From Zemynaea arenosa (GTDB lineage: Bacteria; Pseudomonadota; Gammaproteobacteria; Burkholderiales; Burkholderiaceae_D), in the NCBI RefSeq assembly GCF_004614185.1, contig NZ_SPVF01000013.1:1-39746 (forward strand): a DNA stretch of 39,746 bases, given 5' to 3'. Shown here in pieces: positions 9,938 through 18,139 of this stretch (positions are counted from its first letter, which is position 1; the number at the start of each line of letters is the position of its first letter). The notes below the pieces were generated by a model. It worked only from the letters and a program-made list of their open reading frames with translations. It ran no database searches and was not told the origin of the DNA. A program made the translations under genes and the position numbers.

Positions 9938-11137
9938 ATGAGCGATCAAGCGTTTTACAGCAGCCTGCAACAGAAGCTCGGCACGCTGAAAGAAGAAGGG
10001 CTGTTCAAGCCCGAACGCGTGCTGGCTTCGCGCCAGGGCGCCGAAGTCGTGGCCGAAGATGGCCGCACCCTGATCAACATGTGCGCCAATAACTACCTGG
10101 GCCTGTCCGGCGACCTGGAAACGCAGAAGGCTGCGGAAGCCGCGCTGCAGAAGTACGGCTACGGCCTGTCCTCGGTGCGCTTCATCTGCGGCACCCAGAC
10201 CGTGCACAAGGAACTGGAGCGCAAGCTCTCCGAATTCCTCGGCACCGAAGACACCATCCTCTACGCCGCCGCCTTCGACGCCAACGGCGGCGTGTTCGAG
10301 CCGCTGTTCGACGAGAACGACGCGATCATCTCGGACGCCCTGAACCACGCTTCCATCATCGACGGCGTCCGCCTGTGCAAGGCCGCACGCTACCGCTACG
10401 CCAACAACGACATGTCCGACCTGGAAGCGCAGCTGCAAGCGGCCACACAAGCCGGCAAGCGCCACAAGATCATCGTGACCGATGGCGTGTTCTCCATGGA
10501 CGGCACCATCGCGCAGCTGGACAAGATCGTCGAGCTGGCGCAGAAGTACAACGCGCTCACCATGATCGACGAGTCGCACGCCTCCGGCTTCATGGGCCAG
10601 ACCGGCCGCGGCACCCACGAGCACCACAACGTGATCGGCAAGATCGACATCATCACCGGCACCCTGGGCAAGGCCCTGGGCGGTGCGATGGGCGGCTTTA
10701 CCTCCGGCCGCAAGGAAGTCATCGAAACGCTGCGCCAGAAGTCGCGCCCCTACCTGTTCTCCAACACCCTGGCGCCGATGATCGCGGGTGCCTCGCTGGC
10801 AGTGCTGGACCGGATCAGCAAGTCCACCCAGCTGCGCGATCGCCTGCACGAGAACACCGCCTACTTCCGCAAGGAGATCGAGCGCATCGGCTTCACCATC
10901 AAGCCGGGCACCCACCCGGTGGTTCCGGTGATGCTGTTCGACGCGCCGGTGGCGCAGAAATTCGCGGCCCGCATGTTCGACCTCGGTGTGCTGCTCTCCG
11001 GCTTCTTCTACCCGGTGGTGCCGATGGGGCAGGCCCGCGTGCGCGTGCAGCTGTCCGCCGCCCACACCCGCGAGCAGCTGGACCGCGTGCTGGCCGCCTT
11101 CGAGCAGGCCGGCCGCGAACTGGGCATCCTCAAATAA
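9938..11137 (+). CDS. kbl: Glycine C-acetyltransferase (2-amino-3-ketobutyrate CoA ligase)
   Basis: 399 residues from ATG 9938, preceded by GACGAGGG. A PLP-dependent alpha-oxoamine synthase that splits 2-amino-3-oxobutyrate with CoA to glycine and acetyl-CoA. Family motifs are present: NNYLGLSG, YGYGLSSVRFICG, DALNHASIIDG, the PLP-contacting IDESHASGFMG, and the Schiff-base lysine Lys245 in TGTLGKALGGAMGG. The length matches the E. coli enzyme (398). It is followed by tdh after 19 bp, so the two pathway enzymes share an operon and are read from the palindrome-bearing promoter at 9790-9818. Confidence 0.97.
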   Translation: MSDQAFYSSLQQKLGTLKEEGLFKPERVLASRQGAEVVAEDGRTLINMCANNYLGLSGDLETQKAAEAALQKYGYGLSSVRFICGTQTVHKELERKLSEFLGTEDTILYAAAFDANGGVFEPLFDENDAIISDALNHASIIDGVRLCKAARYRYANNDMSDLEAQLQAATQAGKRHKIIVTDGVFSMDGTIAQLDKIVELAQKYNALTMIDESHASGFMGQTGRGTHEHHNVIGKIDIITGTLGKALGGAMGGFTSGRKEVIETLRQKSRPYLFSNTLAPMIAGASLAVLDRISKSTQLRDRLHENTAYFRKEIERIGFTIKPGTHPVVPVMLFDAPVAQKFAARMFDLGVLLSGFFYPVVPMGQARVRVQLSAAHTREQLDRVLAAFEQAGRELGILK

Positions 11138-11156
11138 GAACGCAAGGACCTCGGAA

Positions 11157-12119
11157 ATGGAACGTATCCTCATCATCGGCGCCAATGGCCAGATCGGCAG
11201 TGAACTGGTCGAGGCGCTGGCCCGCCAGCACGGCGCGGACAACGTCATCGCCTCGGACATCAGCCCCACCAACGTCTACGACGCCAAGCGTTACGAGCGC
11301 ATTGACGTGATGGACAAGGCGGGTCTGGCGGATTTCATCGCGGCCGAGAACATCACCCAGGTCTACCAGCTGGCCGCGCTGCTGTCGGCCACCGGCGAAA
11401 AGATGCCGCTCAAGGCCTGGGACCTGAACATGGACGGCCTGCTGAACATCCTGGAGATCGCCCGCGAGCGCGGCGAAGCGGGGAAGCCGCTGCGCATCTT
11501 CTGGCCCTCGTCGATCGCCGCCTTCGGCCCGAACACCCCGTCCACCAACACGCCGCAGTACACCGTGATGGACCCGACCACCATCTACGGCATCTCCAAG
11601 CTGGCCGGCGAGCGCCTGTGCGAGTACTACTTCACCAAGTACGGCGTGGACGTACGCAGCATCCGCTACCCGGGCATCATCAGCTTCAAGTCGCCTCCGG
11701 GCGGCGGCACCACAGACTATGCGATCGCGATCTTCCACGCGGCCCTGCGCGGTGAGCGCTACGATTGCTTCCTCGGCCCCGAGACCACGCTGCCGATGAT
11801 CTACATGCCGGACGCGATCCGTGCGACCATCGAACTGATGGACGCACCGGCCGACAGCATCAAGATCCGCTCCTCGTATAACGTGGCCGGCGTCTCGTTC
11901 AACCCTCGCGAGCTCGCTGCGGCCATCCAGGAGCAGCGCCCGGACTTCCAGATCGCGTACACGCCGGACAGCCGCCAGGCCATCGCCGACACCTGGCCGA
12001 AGAGCCTCGACGACAGCGCCGCCCGCGAGCACTGGGGCTGGCAGGCACGCATCGGCGTGGACGAAATGGTGACCGACATGCTGGCCAACATCGACGTGAG
12101 CATCACCGAAGCCGCATAA
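11157..12119 (+). CDS. tdh: L-threonine 3-dehydrogenase, extended SDR (epimerase-like) type
   Basis: 320 residues from ATG 11157, with AAGGA upstream. It oxidises L-threonine to 2-amino-3-oxobutyrate using NAD+, feeding Kbl. The fold is the UDP-galactose-epimerase type rather than the zinc alcohol-dehydrogenase type of E. coli Tdh. The NAD-binding GANGQIG is at residues 8-14, and the catalytic pair is Tyr144 and Lys148 in IYGISK. WPSSIAAFGP and the substrate-loop region PGIISFKSPPGGGTTDYA are typical of this subfamily. Enzymes of this type are known from Cupriavidus and Flavobacterium. The message ends at the strong terminator at 12141-12175. Confidence 0.93.
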   Translation: MERILIIGANGQIGSELVEALARQHGADNVIASDISPTNVYDAKRYERIDVMDKAGLADFIAAENITQVYQLAALLSATGEKMPLKAWDLNMDGLLNILEIARERGEAGKPLRIFWPSSIAAFGPNTPSTNTPQYTVMDPTTIYGISKLAGERLCEYYFTKYGVDVRSIRYPGIISFKSPPGGGTTDYAIAIFHAALRGERYDCFLGPETTLPMIYMPDAIRATIELMDAPADSIKIRSSYNVAGVSFNPRELAAAIQEQRPDFQIAYTPDSRQAIADTWPKSLDDSAAREHWGWQARIGVDEMVTDMLANIDVSITEAA

Positions 12120-12140
12120 ATACAATACCAATAAGAGAAC

Positions 12141-12175
12141 GCCGCCAGGCCTGCATTCGCGGGCCTGGCGGCTTT
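12141..12175 (+). terminator. Intrinsic terminator after kbl-tdh
   Basis: An 11-bp perfect stem, GCCGCCAGGCC (12141-12151) with GGCCTGGCGGC (12162-12172), has a 10-base loop and is followed by TTT. It ends the kbl-tdh unit, so sdaA needs its own promoter; a TATAAA at 12207-12212 is a possible -10 box. Confidence 0.8.
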
Positions 12176-12234
12176 CCCGTTGAAGAAGCACCCACCAAAC
12201 CACAACTATAAATAGCCCCTGGAGACACACAGAC

Positions 12235-13605
12235 ATGGACATGAGCGTTTTCGATCTCTTCAAGATCGGTATCGGCCCATCGAGCTCGCACACGGTCGGC
12301 CCGATGGTGGCCGCGCGCCGCTTTCTGCTGGAAGCGAGCCCGCTGGACGACGCGGTCAGCGTGGAAGCGGCGCTGTATGGTTCGCTGGCGCTGACGGGCG
12401 TCGGCCACGGCACCGACAAGGCCGTGATCCTCGGCCTGATGGGCGAAACCCCGCAGGACATCGATCCCGATAGCGCGGACGATCAATTCGCCAATGCGCA
12501 GCTGGACGGCGTGCTCCAACTGCTCGGCACCCCGAAGGAAGTCCCGTTCACGCTGGCCTTCCACAAGCAGGAGACCCTGCCCGAGCACCCGAACGGCATG
12601 CGCTTCACCCTGCGCTATGCCGACGGCCGAGAGTTCGTGCGCGAATACTATTCGATCGGCGGCGGCTTCATTCGCGCTGCCGGCGAAGAGCAGGGCGGTG
12701 AAGACGCGCCGGGCGCGCCCATCCCGTACCCGTTCGACACCATGGAGCAGCTGCTGGCGCTCGGCCAGCAGAGCGGCCTGTCGATTCCGGCGATGATGCG
12801 CGCGAACGAGGAAGCGCGCATGAGCCGCGAGGCTTTGAACGAAGGCCTGGACCGCATCTGGCACGTGATGCGCGACTGTATCGCCCACGGTCTCGTGACG
12901 GAAGGCCAGCTGCCCGGTGGCCTGAACGTCAAGCGCCGCGCCGCGCGCCTCTGGCAGCAGGCCGAAGCCGCAGGCCAGGCCGACGGCCTGCCGCACGACG
13001 CGCTGCATCACGTCACGCTGTACGCGATGGCGGTCAACGAAGAGAATGCGGCGGGTGGCCGCGTGGTCACGGCGCCGACCAATGGCGCCGCGGGCATCAT
13101 CCCGGCGGTGCTGCGCTACTTTGCGGAGGACTGCAAATCGGCGGACCCGGACGAAGGCCTGCGCAAGTTCCTGCTGACCGCATCGGCGATCGGCATGCTG
13201 TGCAAGCGGAATGCGTCCATCTCGGGCGCGGAAGTGGGCTGCCAGGGCGAAGTCGGCGTGGCTTGCGCGATGGCCGCGGCGGGCCTGGTGGCGGCGCTTG
13301 GTGGTTCCAATGCGCAGATTGAAAACGCGGCGGAAATCGGCATCGAACACCACCTCGGCATGACCTGCGACCCGATCGGGGGCCTGGTGCAAATTCCCTG
13401 CATCGAGCGCAATGGCATGGGCGCCATCAAGGCCATCACCGCGGCATCACTGGCGTTGAAGGGCGACGGCACCCATTTCGTCAGCCTCGATAACGTCATC
13501 GAGACCATGCGCCAGACCGGGGCCGACATGCAGGCCAAGTACAAGGAAACCTCCCTTGGCGGCCTGGCCGTGCATGTGGTGACGGTGAATCACCCGGCCT
13601 GCTAA
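12235..13605 (+). CDS. sdaA: L-serine ammonia-lyase (L-serine dehydratase), iron-sulfur type
   Basis: 456 residues from ATG 12235 (ATG 12241 is also possible), with GGAGA upstream. It deaminates L-serine to pyruvate and ammonia using a 4Fe-4S cluster. The N-terminal part begins [20 protein letters not shown], the family signature. The C-terminal catalytic half has the cysteines in [20 protein letters not shown] and [18 protein letters not shown]. It is a single-chain enzyme of the usual length, about 455 residues. Lying after kbl-tdh, it extends the route from threonine via glycine and serine to pyruvate; the glycine-to-serine step (GlyA) is not encoded here. The stop codon lies 10 bp from that of a convergent lectin gene. 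Confidence 0.97.
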   Translation: MDMSVFDLFKIGIGPSSSHTVGPMVAARRFLLEASPLDDAVSVEAALYGSLALTGVGHGTDKAVILGLMGETPQDIDPDSADDQFANAQLDGVLQLLGTPKEVPFTLAFHKQETLPEHPNGMRFTLRYADGREFVREYYSIGGGFIRAAGEEQGGEDAPGAPIPYPFDTMEQLLALGQQSGLSIPAMMRANEEARMSREALNEGLDRIWHVMRDCIAHGLVTEGQLPGGLNVKRRAARLWQQAEAAGQADGLPHDALHHVTLYAMAVNEENAAGGRVVTAPTNGAAGIIPAVLRYFAEDCKSADPDEGLRKFLLTASAIGMLCKRNASISGAEVGCQGEVGVACAMAAAGLVAALGGSNAQIENAAEIGIEHHLGMTCDPIGGLVQIPCIERNGMGAIKAITAASLALKGDGTHFVSLDNVIETMRQTGADMQAKYKETSLGGLAVHVVTVNHPAC

Positions 13606-13615
13606 AAAACGCGGC

Positions 13616-14128
13616 TTACATCGTCGGCGAGAACTCGCTGCGCCAGCGCTGGCCGCCGATGTCGCCGCTGCAGGACTTCATCCGCAGTCCCGTGGCGGTC
13701 GACTCCAGGCAGCGCGTGCGGCCCGTGAACTGGTTGGTGAGCCGGACATAGCGCCGGTCCGCGCGCACGGTGCTGACCTTCCACAGCTGGCCGCTCGCGT
13801 TGGCACACGCCGCCATCTGCACCTTGTCGTTGCGGCCATCGTTGACCACATCGAGGCAGCGGGCGCCCGTGGTGAACTGGTTGTGAAGGCGCACGTAGCC
13901 CGGCTGCTCGCTGCGGCGCAGGGTCCACTGCTGGCCGGAGACCTGGCCACAGGCAGCCATGTGCAGCTGGTTGTTGGTCCCGTCGTTGACTACATCGAGA
14001 CACTGGCCGCGGCCAGACCATTCGTTCTGCAGGTAGGTCGGCTCCGCCGCAGGCAAGGCGGCGGAGGCGGAGAGGGTGGTCAGGCTTAGGGCGATGGTGA
14101 TGGCAATGGCGAGGAACTGGCGTTGCAT
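13616..14128 (-). CDS. Secreted ricin-type beta-trefoil lectin domain protein (copy A)
   Basis: 170 residues, with AAGGAGA well placed before ATG 14128. A signal peptide ends near SASAALPA. The rest is one beta-trefoil of three repeats, each starting with an N-x-F/W-x-G/T-x-x-x-C-L-D/E motif and closing with a Q-x-W (GQQWTL, GQLWKV, GQRWRS). [19 protein letters not shown] is a typical carbohydrate-pocket repeat. No catalytic domain is attached, so it looks like a free secreted lectin; the ligand is unknown. It ends with SPTM, as does its neighbour (14244-14789), with which it shares layout and ribosome-site context: a recent or maintained duplication. Confidence 0.85.
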   Translation of the reverse strand: MQRQFLAIAITIALSLTTLSASAALPAAEPTYLQNEWSGRGQCLDVVNDGTNNQLHMAACGQVSGQQWTLRRSEQPGYVRLHNQFTTGARCLDVVNDGRNDKVQMAACANASGQLWKVSTVRADRRYVRLTNQFTGRTRCLESTATGLRMKSCSGDIGGQRWRSEFSPTM

Positions 14129-14176
14129 GGACGTCTCCTTCGTTGTTGTGCTGCGGTGGTAGGAGATTTCATCTTA

Positions 14177-14195
14177 GGCAAGCGCCAGGCTTGCC
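14177..14195. promoter_or_regulatory. Perfect 7-bp inverted repeat between the two lectin genes
   Basis: GGCAAGC (14177-14183) and GCTTGCC (14189-14195) flank a 5-base spacer. The repeat lies about 50 bp upstream of copy A and about 50 bp downstream of copy B. On the minus strand a TAAGAT follows directly and could be a -10 box, so it could be an operator for copy A or a weak stop for copy B. No T run is seen. Confidence 0.35.
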
Positions 14196-14243
14196 AATGT
14201 GTCCAGTCAGCCCGACTGTGTATCCAGTTGTATCCGCAATCGT

Positions 14244-14789
14244 TTACATGGTGGGTGACCACTGCGCGAGCCAGCGGTGACCGAGCTCGCGGCGGTCGCA
14301 CGGAGAGATTTTCAGGCCCGATCCCATCGACTCGAGGCAGCGTGTCTTGCCCGTGGCCTGGTTGGTGAACTGCAGGATGCCGCCGGCTTCCCCGCTGGTC
14401 TGGCCCGGCGCGAGCATGGCGCTGCGCTGCACTGCCCATTGCTGGTTGTCCGCGTCGGAGCATGCAGCCATGCGCACCGCCGGGCCATTGGCGCTGGTGT
14501 TCACGGCCAGGCACTGCTCCGCGCCACCGCCGACGGTGTGCACGCGGAAGTAGCCGGGCAGGGGACTGCGCTCCAGCACCCACTGCTGGGCAGCCGACTT
14601 GTCGCACTGCGCCATCTGCACCGCGTCCTTGTCCGCCGCGAGGCACTTGGCGCGGCCGTCGAAAGCGTTCTGCAGGAAGGTGGTGTCGGGCGCCGCGCCG
14701 GTCGCCTTGGGCGCAGCCGAGCCGGCGAAGGCGGGCGCCGAGGCCACTACAGCGAGGGCGAAAACGGCGGTGTGAAAGCGGCTCTGCAT
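14244..14789 (-). CDS. Secreted ricin-type beta-trefoil lectin domain protein (copy B)
   Basis: 181 residues from ATG 14789, chosen because AAGGAGATGTCC stands directly before it; the longer frame to 14819 has no such site. The signal peptide ends at AFA/GSAA. One beta-trefoil follows, with repeats FLQNAFDGRAKCLAADKD, the GGAEQCLAVNTSANGP repeat and a third repeat ending KTRCLESMGSGLKISPC, and Q-x-W-type closures AQQWVLE, NQQWAVQ and GHRWLAQ. The copy has diverged: the first repeat lost the aspartate-bearing DVVNDG loop of copy A, so sugar specificity may differ. Both proteins end SPTM. It diverges from thrC, and the gap carries the thrC promoter. Confidence 0.85.
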   Translation of the reverse strand: MQSRFHTAVFALAVVASAPAFAGSAAPKATGAAPDTTFLQNAFDGRAKCLAADKDAVQMAQCDKSAAQQWVLERSPLPGYFRVHTVGGGAEQCLAVNTSANGPAVRMAACSDADNQQWAVQRSAMLAPGQTSGEAGGILQFTNQATGKTRCLESMGSGLKISPCDRRELGHRWLAQWSPTM

Positions 14790-14863
14790 GGACATCTCCT
14801 TGTTGTAATGGTCTGGCAACGATATCAGTTAAGTAACGCGTCGTCGAGGACCGCCGCCTGATT

Positions 14864-14892
14864 CTGACGTCCATCGTGCACTGCACTATAAT
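14864..14892 (+). promoter_or_regulatory. Sigma-70 promoter of thrC-moeA-moaD
   Basis: CTGACG (14864-14869), a 17-base spacer and a perfect TATAAT (14887-14892). Transcription would start near 14899, about 30 bases before the thrC start codon. Confidence 0.6.
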
Positions 14893-14929
14893 CGTTGGTT
14901 CCCGATCATCGAATCCAGCGGCCAGTCCC

Positions 14930-16396
14930 ATGCGATACGTTTCCACCCGCGCCACCGGCGCGTCCCAAAGCGCCACCTTCTCTGACATCCTGCTTGGCGG
15001 CCTCGCGCCGGACGGTGGCCTGTATCTGCCTGCCGAGTACCCGCGCGTGACCGGCGCGGAGCTCGACGCCTGGCGCCAGCTGTCGTACGCCGACCTGGCC
15101 TTTGAGGTGCTGAAGAAGTTCGCCACCGATATCCCGGAGGCGGATCTGAAGGCGCTGGCCGAGAAGACCTACACGGCGCAGGTGTACCGCAACGCGCGCG
15201 CCGGCGAATCGGCAGAGGAGATCACGCCCCTGCGGGTGCTGGAGGACGAAGGTCGCCGCAAACTGGTCCTGCAAGCCCTGTCCAACGGCCCCACGCTGGC
15301 CTTCAAGGACATGGCGATGCAGCTGCTCGGGAACCTGTTCGAATACGCGCTGGCCAAGAAGGACCAGCAGTTGAACATCTTCGGCGCCACCTCGGGCGAC
15401 ACCGGCAGCGCCGCTGAATACGCGATGCGCGGCAAGAAGGGCATCCGTGTTTTCATGCTCTCGCCGCACAAGAAGATGAGCGCCTTCCAGACCGCGCAGA
15501 TGTTCTCCCTGCAGGACCCGAACATCTTCAACATCGCCGTCGAGGGCGTGTTCGACGACTGCCAGGATTTGGTGAAAGCCGTCTCGAACGACCTCGAATT
15601 CAAGGCCCGCTACAAGATCGGCACCGTCAATTCGATCAACTGGGCGCGCGTGGTGGCGCAGGTGGTCTATTACTTCCGCGGCTATCTCGCGGCCACGAGC
15701 TCGAATGACCAAAAGGTCTCCTTCACTGTCCCCTCCGGGAACTTCGGCAATATCTGCGCGGGCCACATCGCCCGCCAGATGGGCCTCCCCATCGACAAGC
15801 TGGTGGTCGCCACCAACGAGAACGACGTGCTGGACGAATTCTTCCGCACCGGCGTGTACCGGGTCCGCAAGTCGGCCGAGACCTTCCACACCAGCAGCCC
15901 GTCGATGGACATCTCCAAGGCGTCCAACTTCGAGCGCTTCATCTACGACCTGGTAGGCGGCGATTCGGAGCGCGTGCGCGCCCTGTTCGCGAAGGTGGAA
16001 ACCGACGGCGGCTTCGACCTTTCCGGCGCGCCGGGCAGCGATGGCGACGAGGTCAAGCGCGTGGGTGAATACGGCTTCAAATCCGGCAAGTCCACGCACG
16101 ACGACCGCCTCGCCACCATCCGCGACGTGGCGGACAACTACGGCATCACCATCGACACCCACACTGCGGACGGCATCAAGGTCGCGCGCGAGTACCTGGA
16201 AGAGGGCGTGCCGATGATCGTGCTGGAGACCGCGCTGGCGGCCAAGTTCAACGAGACCATCCTGGAAGCGCTGGGCACGGACGCCGAGCGCCCGGCCGGT
16301 TTCGAGAACATCGAGGCGCTGCCGCAGCGCTTTATCGTGCTGCCGCCGGACGTGGCCAAGATGAAGGCCTACATCGCTGAACACACCGGGCTCTGA
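14930..16396 (+). CDS. thrC: Threonine synthase
   Basis: 488 residues from ATG 14930; the longer frame from 14876 overlaps the promoter and is rejected. The enzyme is PLP-dependent and converts O-phospho-L-homoserine to L-threonine. Signature features: MRYVSTRATG at the start, GGLAPDGGLYLP, the PLP lysine Lys126 in GPTLAFKDMAMQLL, FGATSGDTGSAAEYA, and VPSGNFGNICAGHIARQMG, which binds the cofactor phosphate. The length fits the long gammaproteobacterial/betaproteobacterial class. It starts an operon with moeA (3-bp gap) and moaD (overlap). Homoserine dehydrogenase (hom), usually just upstream in Betaproteobacteria, is not here; the lectin genes occupy that side. Confidence 0.96.
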   Translation: MRYVSTRATGASQSATFSDILLGGLAPDGGLYLPAEYPRVTGAELDAWRQLSYADLAFEVLKKFATDIPEADLKALAEKTYTAQVYRNARAGESAEEITPLRVLEDEGRRKLVLQALSNGPTLAFKDMAMQLLGNLFEYALAKKDQQLNIFGATSGDTGSAAEYAMRGKKGIRVFMLSPHKKMSAFQTAQMFSLQDPNIFNIAVEGVFDDCQDLVKAVSNDLEFKARYKIGTVNSINWARVVAQVVYYFRGYLAATSSNDQKVSFTVPSGNFGNICAGHIARQMGLPIDKLVVATNENDVLDEFFRTGVYRVRKSAETFHTSSPSMDISKASNFERFIYDLVGGDSERVRALFAKVETDGGFDLSGAPGSDGDEVKRVGEYGFKSGKSTHDDRLATIRDVADNYGITIDTHTADGIKVAREYLEEGVPMIVLETALAAKFNETILEALGTDAERPAGFENIEALPQRFIVLPPDVAKMKAYIAEHTGL

Positions 16397-16399
16397 GCC

Positions 16400-17632
16400 A
16401 TGGCCTACACGCCCAAGCCTCTGATGCCGGTGCAGGACGCGCTGGACTTCCTGCTGAAGGCCGCCCGCACCATCGACGGCACCGAAGTGGTGCCCACGCT
16501 CGAAGCGAATGGCCGGGTGCTGGCAGAGGCCGTGCGCTCGACCATCAATGTGCCCTCGGCGGACAACACGCAGATGGACGGTTACGCGGTGCGTGCCGCC
16601 GACTGCACGAGCGGCGAGACCACGCTGGAAGTGGCGCAGCGCATCCCGGCGGGCCAGGTCGGCGCGCCGCTTCAGCCTGGCACCGCCGCGCGTATCTTCA
16701 CCGGGGCGCTGATTCCGGAAGGGGCGGACGCGGTCGTGATGCAGGAAGTCTGCGAGGCCTCCGCCGATGGCAAGTCGGTCACCGTAAGGCACATGCCAAA
16801 GTCCGGCGACTGGATCCGCCGCACCGGCGAAGACATTGTGCAGAACAGCGTGATCCTGGAAGCAGGCACGCGCCTGCGCAGCCAGGAACTGGGGCTGGCG
16901 GCATCCGTCGGCCTGGCGCAGCTGTCTGTACGCCGCCGCGCCAGGGTGGCCGTGTTCTTCACCGGCGACGAGCTGACCATGCCGGGCGAAGCCCCGGGCG
17001 GCCAGCTCGCTCCGGGTGCCATCTACAACTCCAACCGCTTCACGCTGCGCGCGCTGCTGCAGGACCTGGGCTGCGACGTGACCGACTACGGCATCGTGCC
17101 CGATTCGCTGGACGCCACGCGCGCTACCTTGCGGGCCGCGGCACAGGAGAATGACCTGATCATCACCTCCGGCGGCGTCTCCGTCGGCGAGGAAGACCAC
17201 ATCAAGCCCGCCGTGGAAGCGGAAGGGCGGCTGAACATGTGGCAGATCGCAGTCAAGCCGGGCAAGCCGCTGGCGTTCGGGGAGGTCGGCAACGCCTTCT
17301 TCCTTGGCCTGCCGGGCAATCCGGTATCGAGCTTCATCACCTTCCTGATCTTTGTGCGGCCCTTCCTGCTCAAGCTCCAGGGGGCCGCGGCGAAGGCGCC
17401 GCGTGCCTTCCAGGTGCGGGCGGACTTCGACTGGCCCAAGCCGGATCGCCGCAACGAATTCCTGCGCGCGCGCGTCAACGACCACGGTGGGCTGGACCTG
17501 TTCCCGAACCAGGGCTCAGGCGTACTCACATCCACCGTTTGGGCCGATGGGTTGATCGACAATCCGCCCGGCCAGGCCATCCAGCGCGGAGACCTGGTGC
17601 GCTTCATCCCGTTCAGCGAGTTGATGGCATGA
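16400..17632 (+). CDS. moeA: Molybdopterin molybdenumtransferase
   Basis: 410 residues. It inserts molybdate into adenylylated molybdopterin in the last step of molybdenum cofactor synthesis. Visible family features are VPSADNTQMDGYAVRAAD near residue 50, ARIFTGALIPEGADAVVMQE, the ITSGGVSVGEEDHIK stretch and KPGKPLAFG with FLGLPGNPVSSFITF in the molybdate-binding domain. The start ATG 16400 lies 3 bp after thrC, and its stop overlaps the moaD start in ATGA, so all three genes should be translated in step. Pairing with threonine synthase is a known betaproteobacterial arrangement with no evident metabolic reason. Confidence 0.96.
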   Translation: MAYTPKPLMPVQDALDFLLKAARTIDGTEVVPTLEANGRVLAEAVRSTINVPSADNTQMDGYAVRAADCTSGETTLEVAQRIPAGQVGAPLQPGTAARIFTGALIPEGADAVVMQEVCEASADGKSVTVRHMPKSGDWIRRTGEDIVQNSVILEAGTRLRSQELGLAASVGLAQLSVRRRARVAVFFTGDELTMPGEAPGGQLAPGAIYNSNRFTLRALLQDLGCDVTDYGIVPDSLDATRATLRAAAQENDLIITSGGVSVGEEDHIKPAVEAEGRLNMWQIAVKPGKPLAFGEVGNAFFLGLPGNPVSSFITFLIFVRPFLLKLQGAAAKAPRAFQVRADFDWPKPDRRNEFLRARVNDHGGLDLFPNQGSGVLTSTVWADGLIDNPPGQAIQRGDLVRFIPFSELMA

Positions 17633-17886
17633 CCGTGACGCTGAAGTTCTTTGCCAGCGTGCGCGAGCAGCTGGGCGTGTCGTCCGAGGCCATCGAGCTG
17701 CCGGCGAACGTCGCCACCGTTGGTGACCTGCGCGCGCATCTGATGCAGCGTGGCGTCACATGGGCCGAGGCCCTGAACCCCCGGCGCGCCTTGCGCATGG
17801 CCTGCAACCAGGTCATGTGCGCCGAGGATGCGCCGCTCACCGACGGGGCGGAAGTCGCCTTCTTCCCGCCGGTGACGGGCGGCTGA
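17629..17886 (+). CDS. moaD: Molybdopterin synthase sulfur-carrier subunit
   Basis: 85 residues from ATG 17629, which overlaps the moeA stop. A ubiquitin-like beta-grasp protein starting VTLKFFASVREQLG and ending VAFFPPVTGG. The terminal Gly-Gly is the thiocarboxylation site needed to donate sulfur to precursor Z with MoaE. moaE, the usual next gene, is missing: the following gene is convergent, with its stop 1 bp away. MoaE must be encoded elsewhere for the pathway to work. Confidence 0.95.
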   Translation: MTVTLKFFASVREQLGVSSEAIELPANVATVGDLRAHLMQRGVTWAEALNPRRALRMACNQVMCAEDAPLTDGAEVAFFPPVTGG

Positions 17887-17887
17887 C

Positions 17888-18115
17888 TTACTTTACCTCG
17901 TCGCCTTCCACGCAGATGGCGCACGGCGCGCCGGTCTTCCACAGGTAGTAGCGGCGCGCGGTGAATGCGGCAGCGGCAACCAGCGCCCAGCCAAAGGACG
18001 GTGCCAGGACATCGTCCAGCGCGCGGTCCTGCAGCATCTGGCCGCCGGCGATGGCGAGGGTGGCAAGACCGGTCGTGTACAGGAACATCTTCACAAAGTG
18101 TTCGGCGCGTTGCAT
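17888..18115 (-). CDS. Small membrane protein of unknown function
   Basis: 75 residues from ATG 18115, with AAGGATAA upstream. Two hydrophobic segments (FLYTTGLATLAIAGGQML and FGWALVAAAAFTARRYYLW) and a short tail with two cysteines (APCAICVEGDE). The C-x-x-C pair might bind metal or form a disulfide. I do not recognise a family. It lies 24 bp behind the alpha/beta hydrolase gene on the same strand, so the two are probably co-transcribed. Confidence 0.7.
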   Translation of the reverse strand: MQRAEHFVKMFLYTTGLATLAIAGGQMLQDRALDDVLAPSFGWALVAAAAFTARRYYLWKTGAPCAICVEGDEVK

Positions 18116-18139
18116 GGTCGTTATCCTTTTTCCGTCTGA

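Noticed and set aside
12120..12234. Glycine or other riboswitch upstream of sdaA
   Set aside because: The gap is only 115 bp and is mostly the tdh terminator; no tandem aptamer-like structure is visible.
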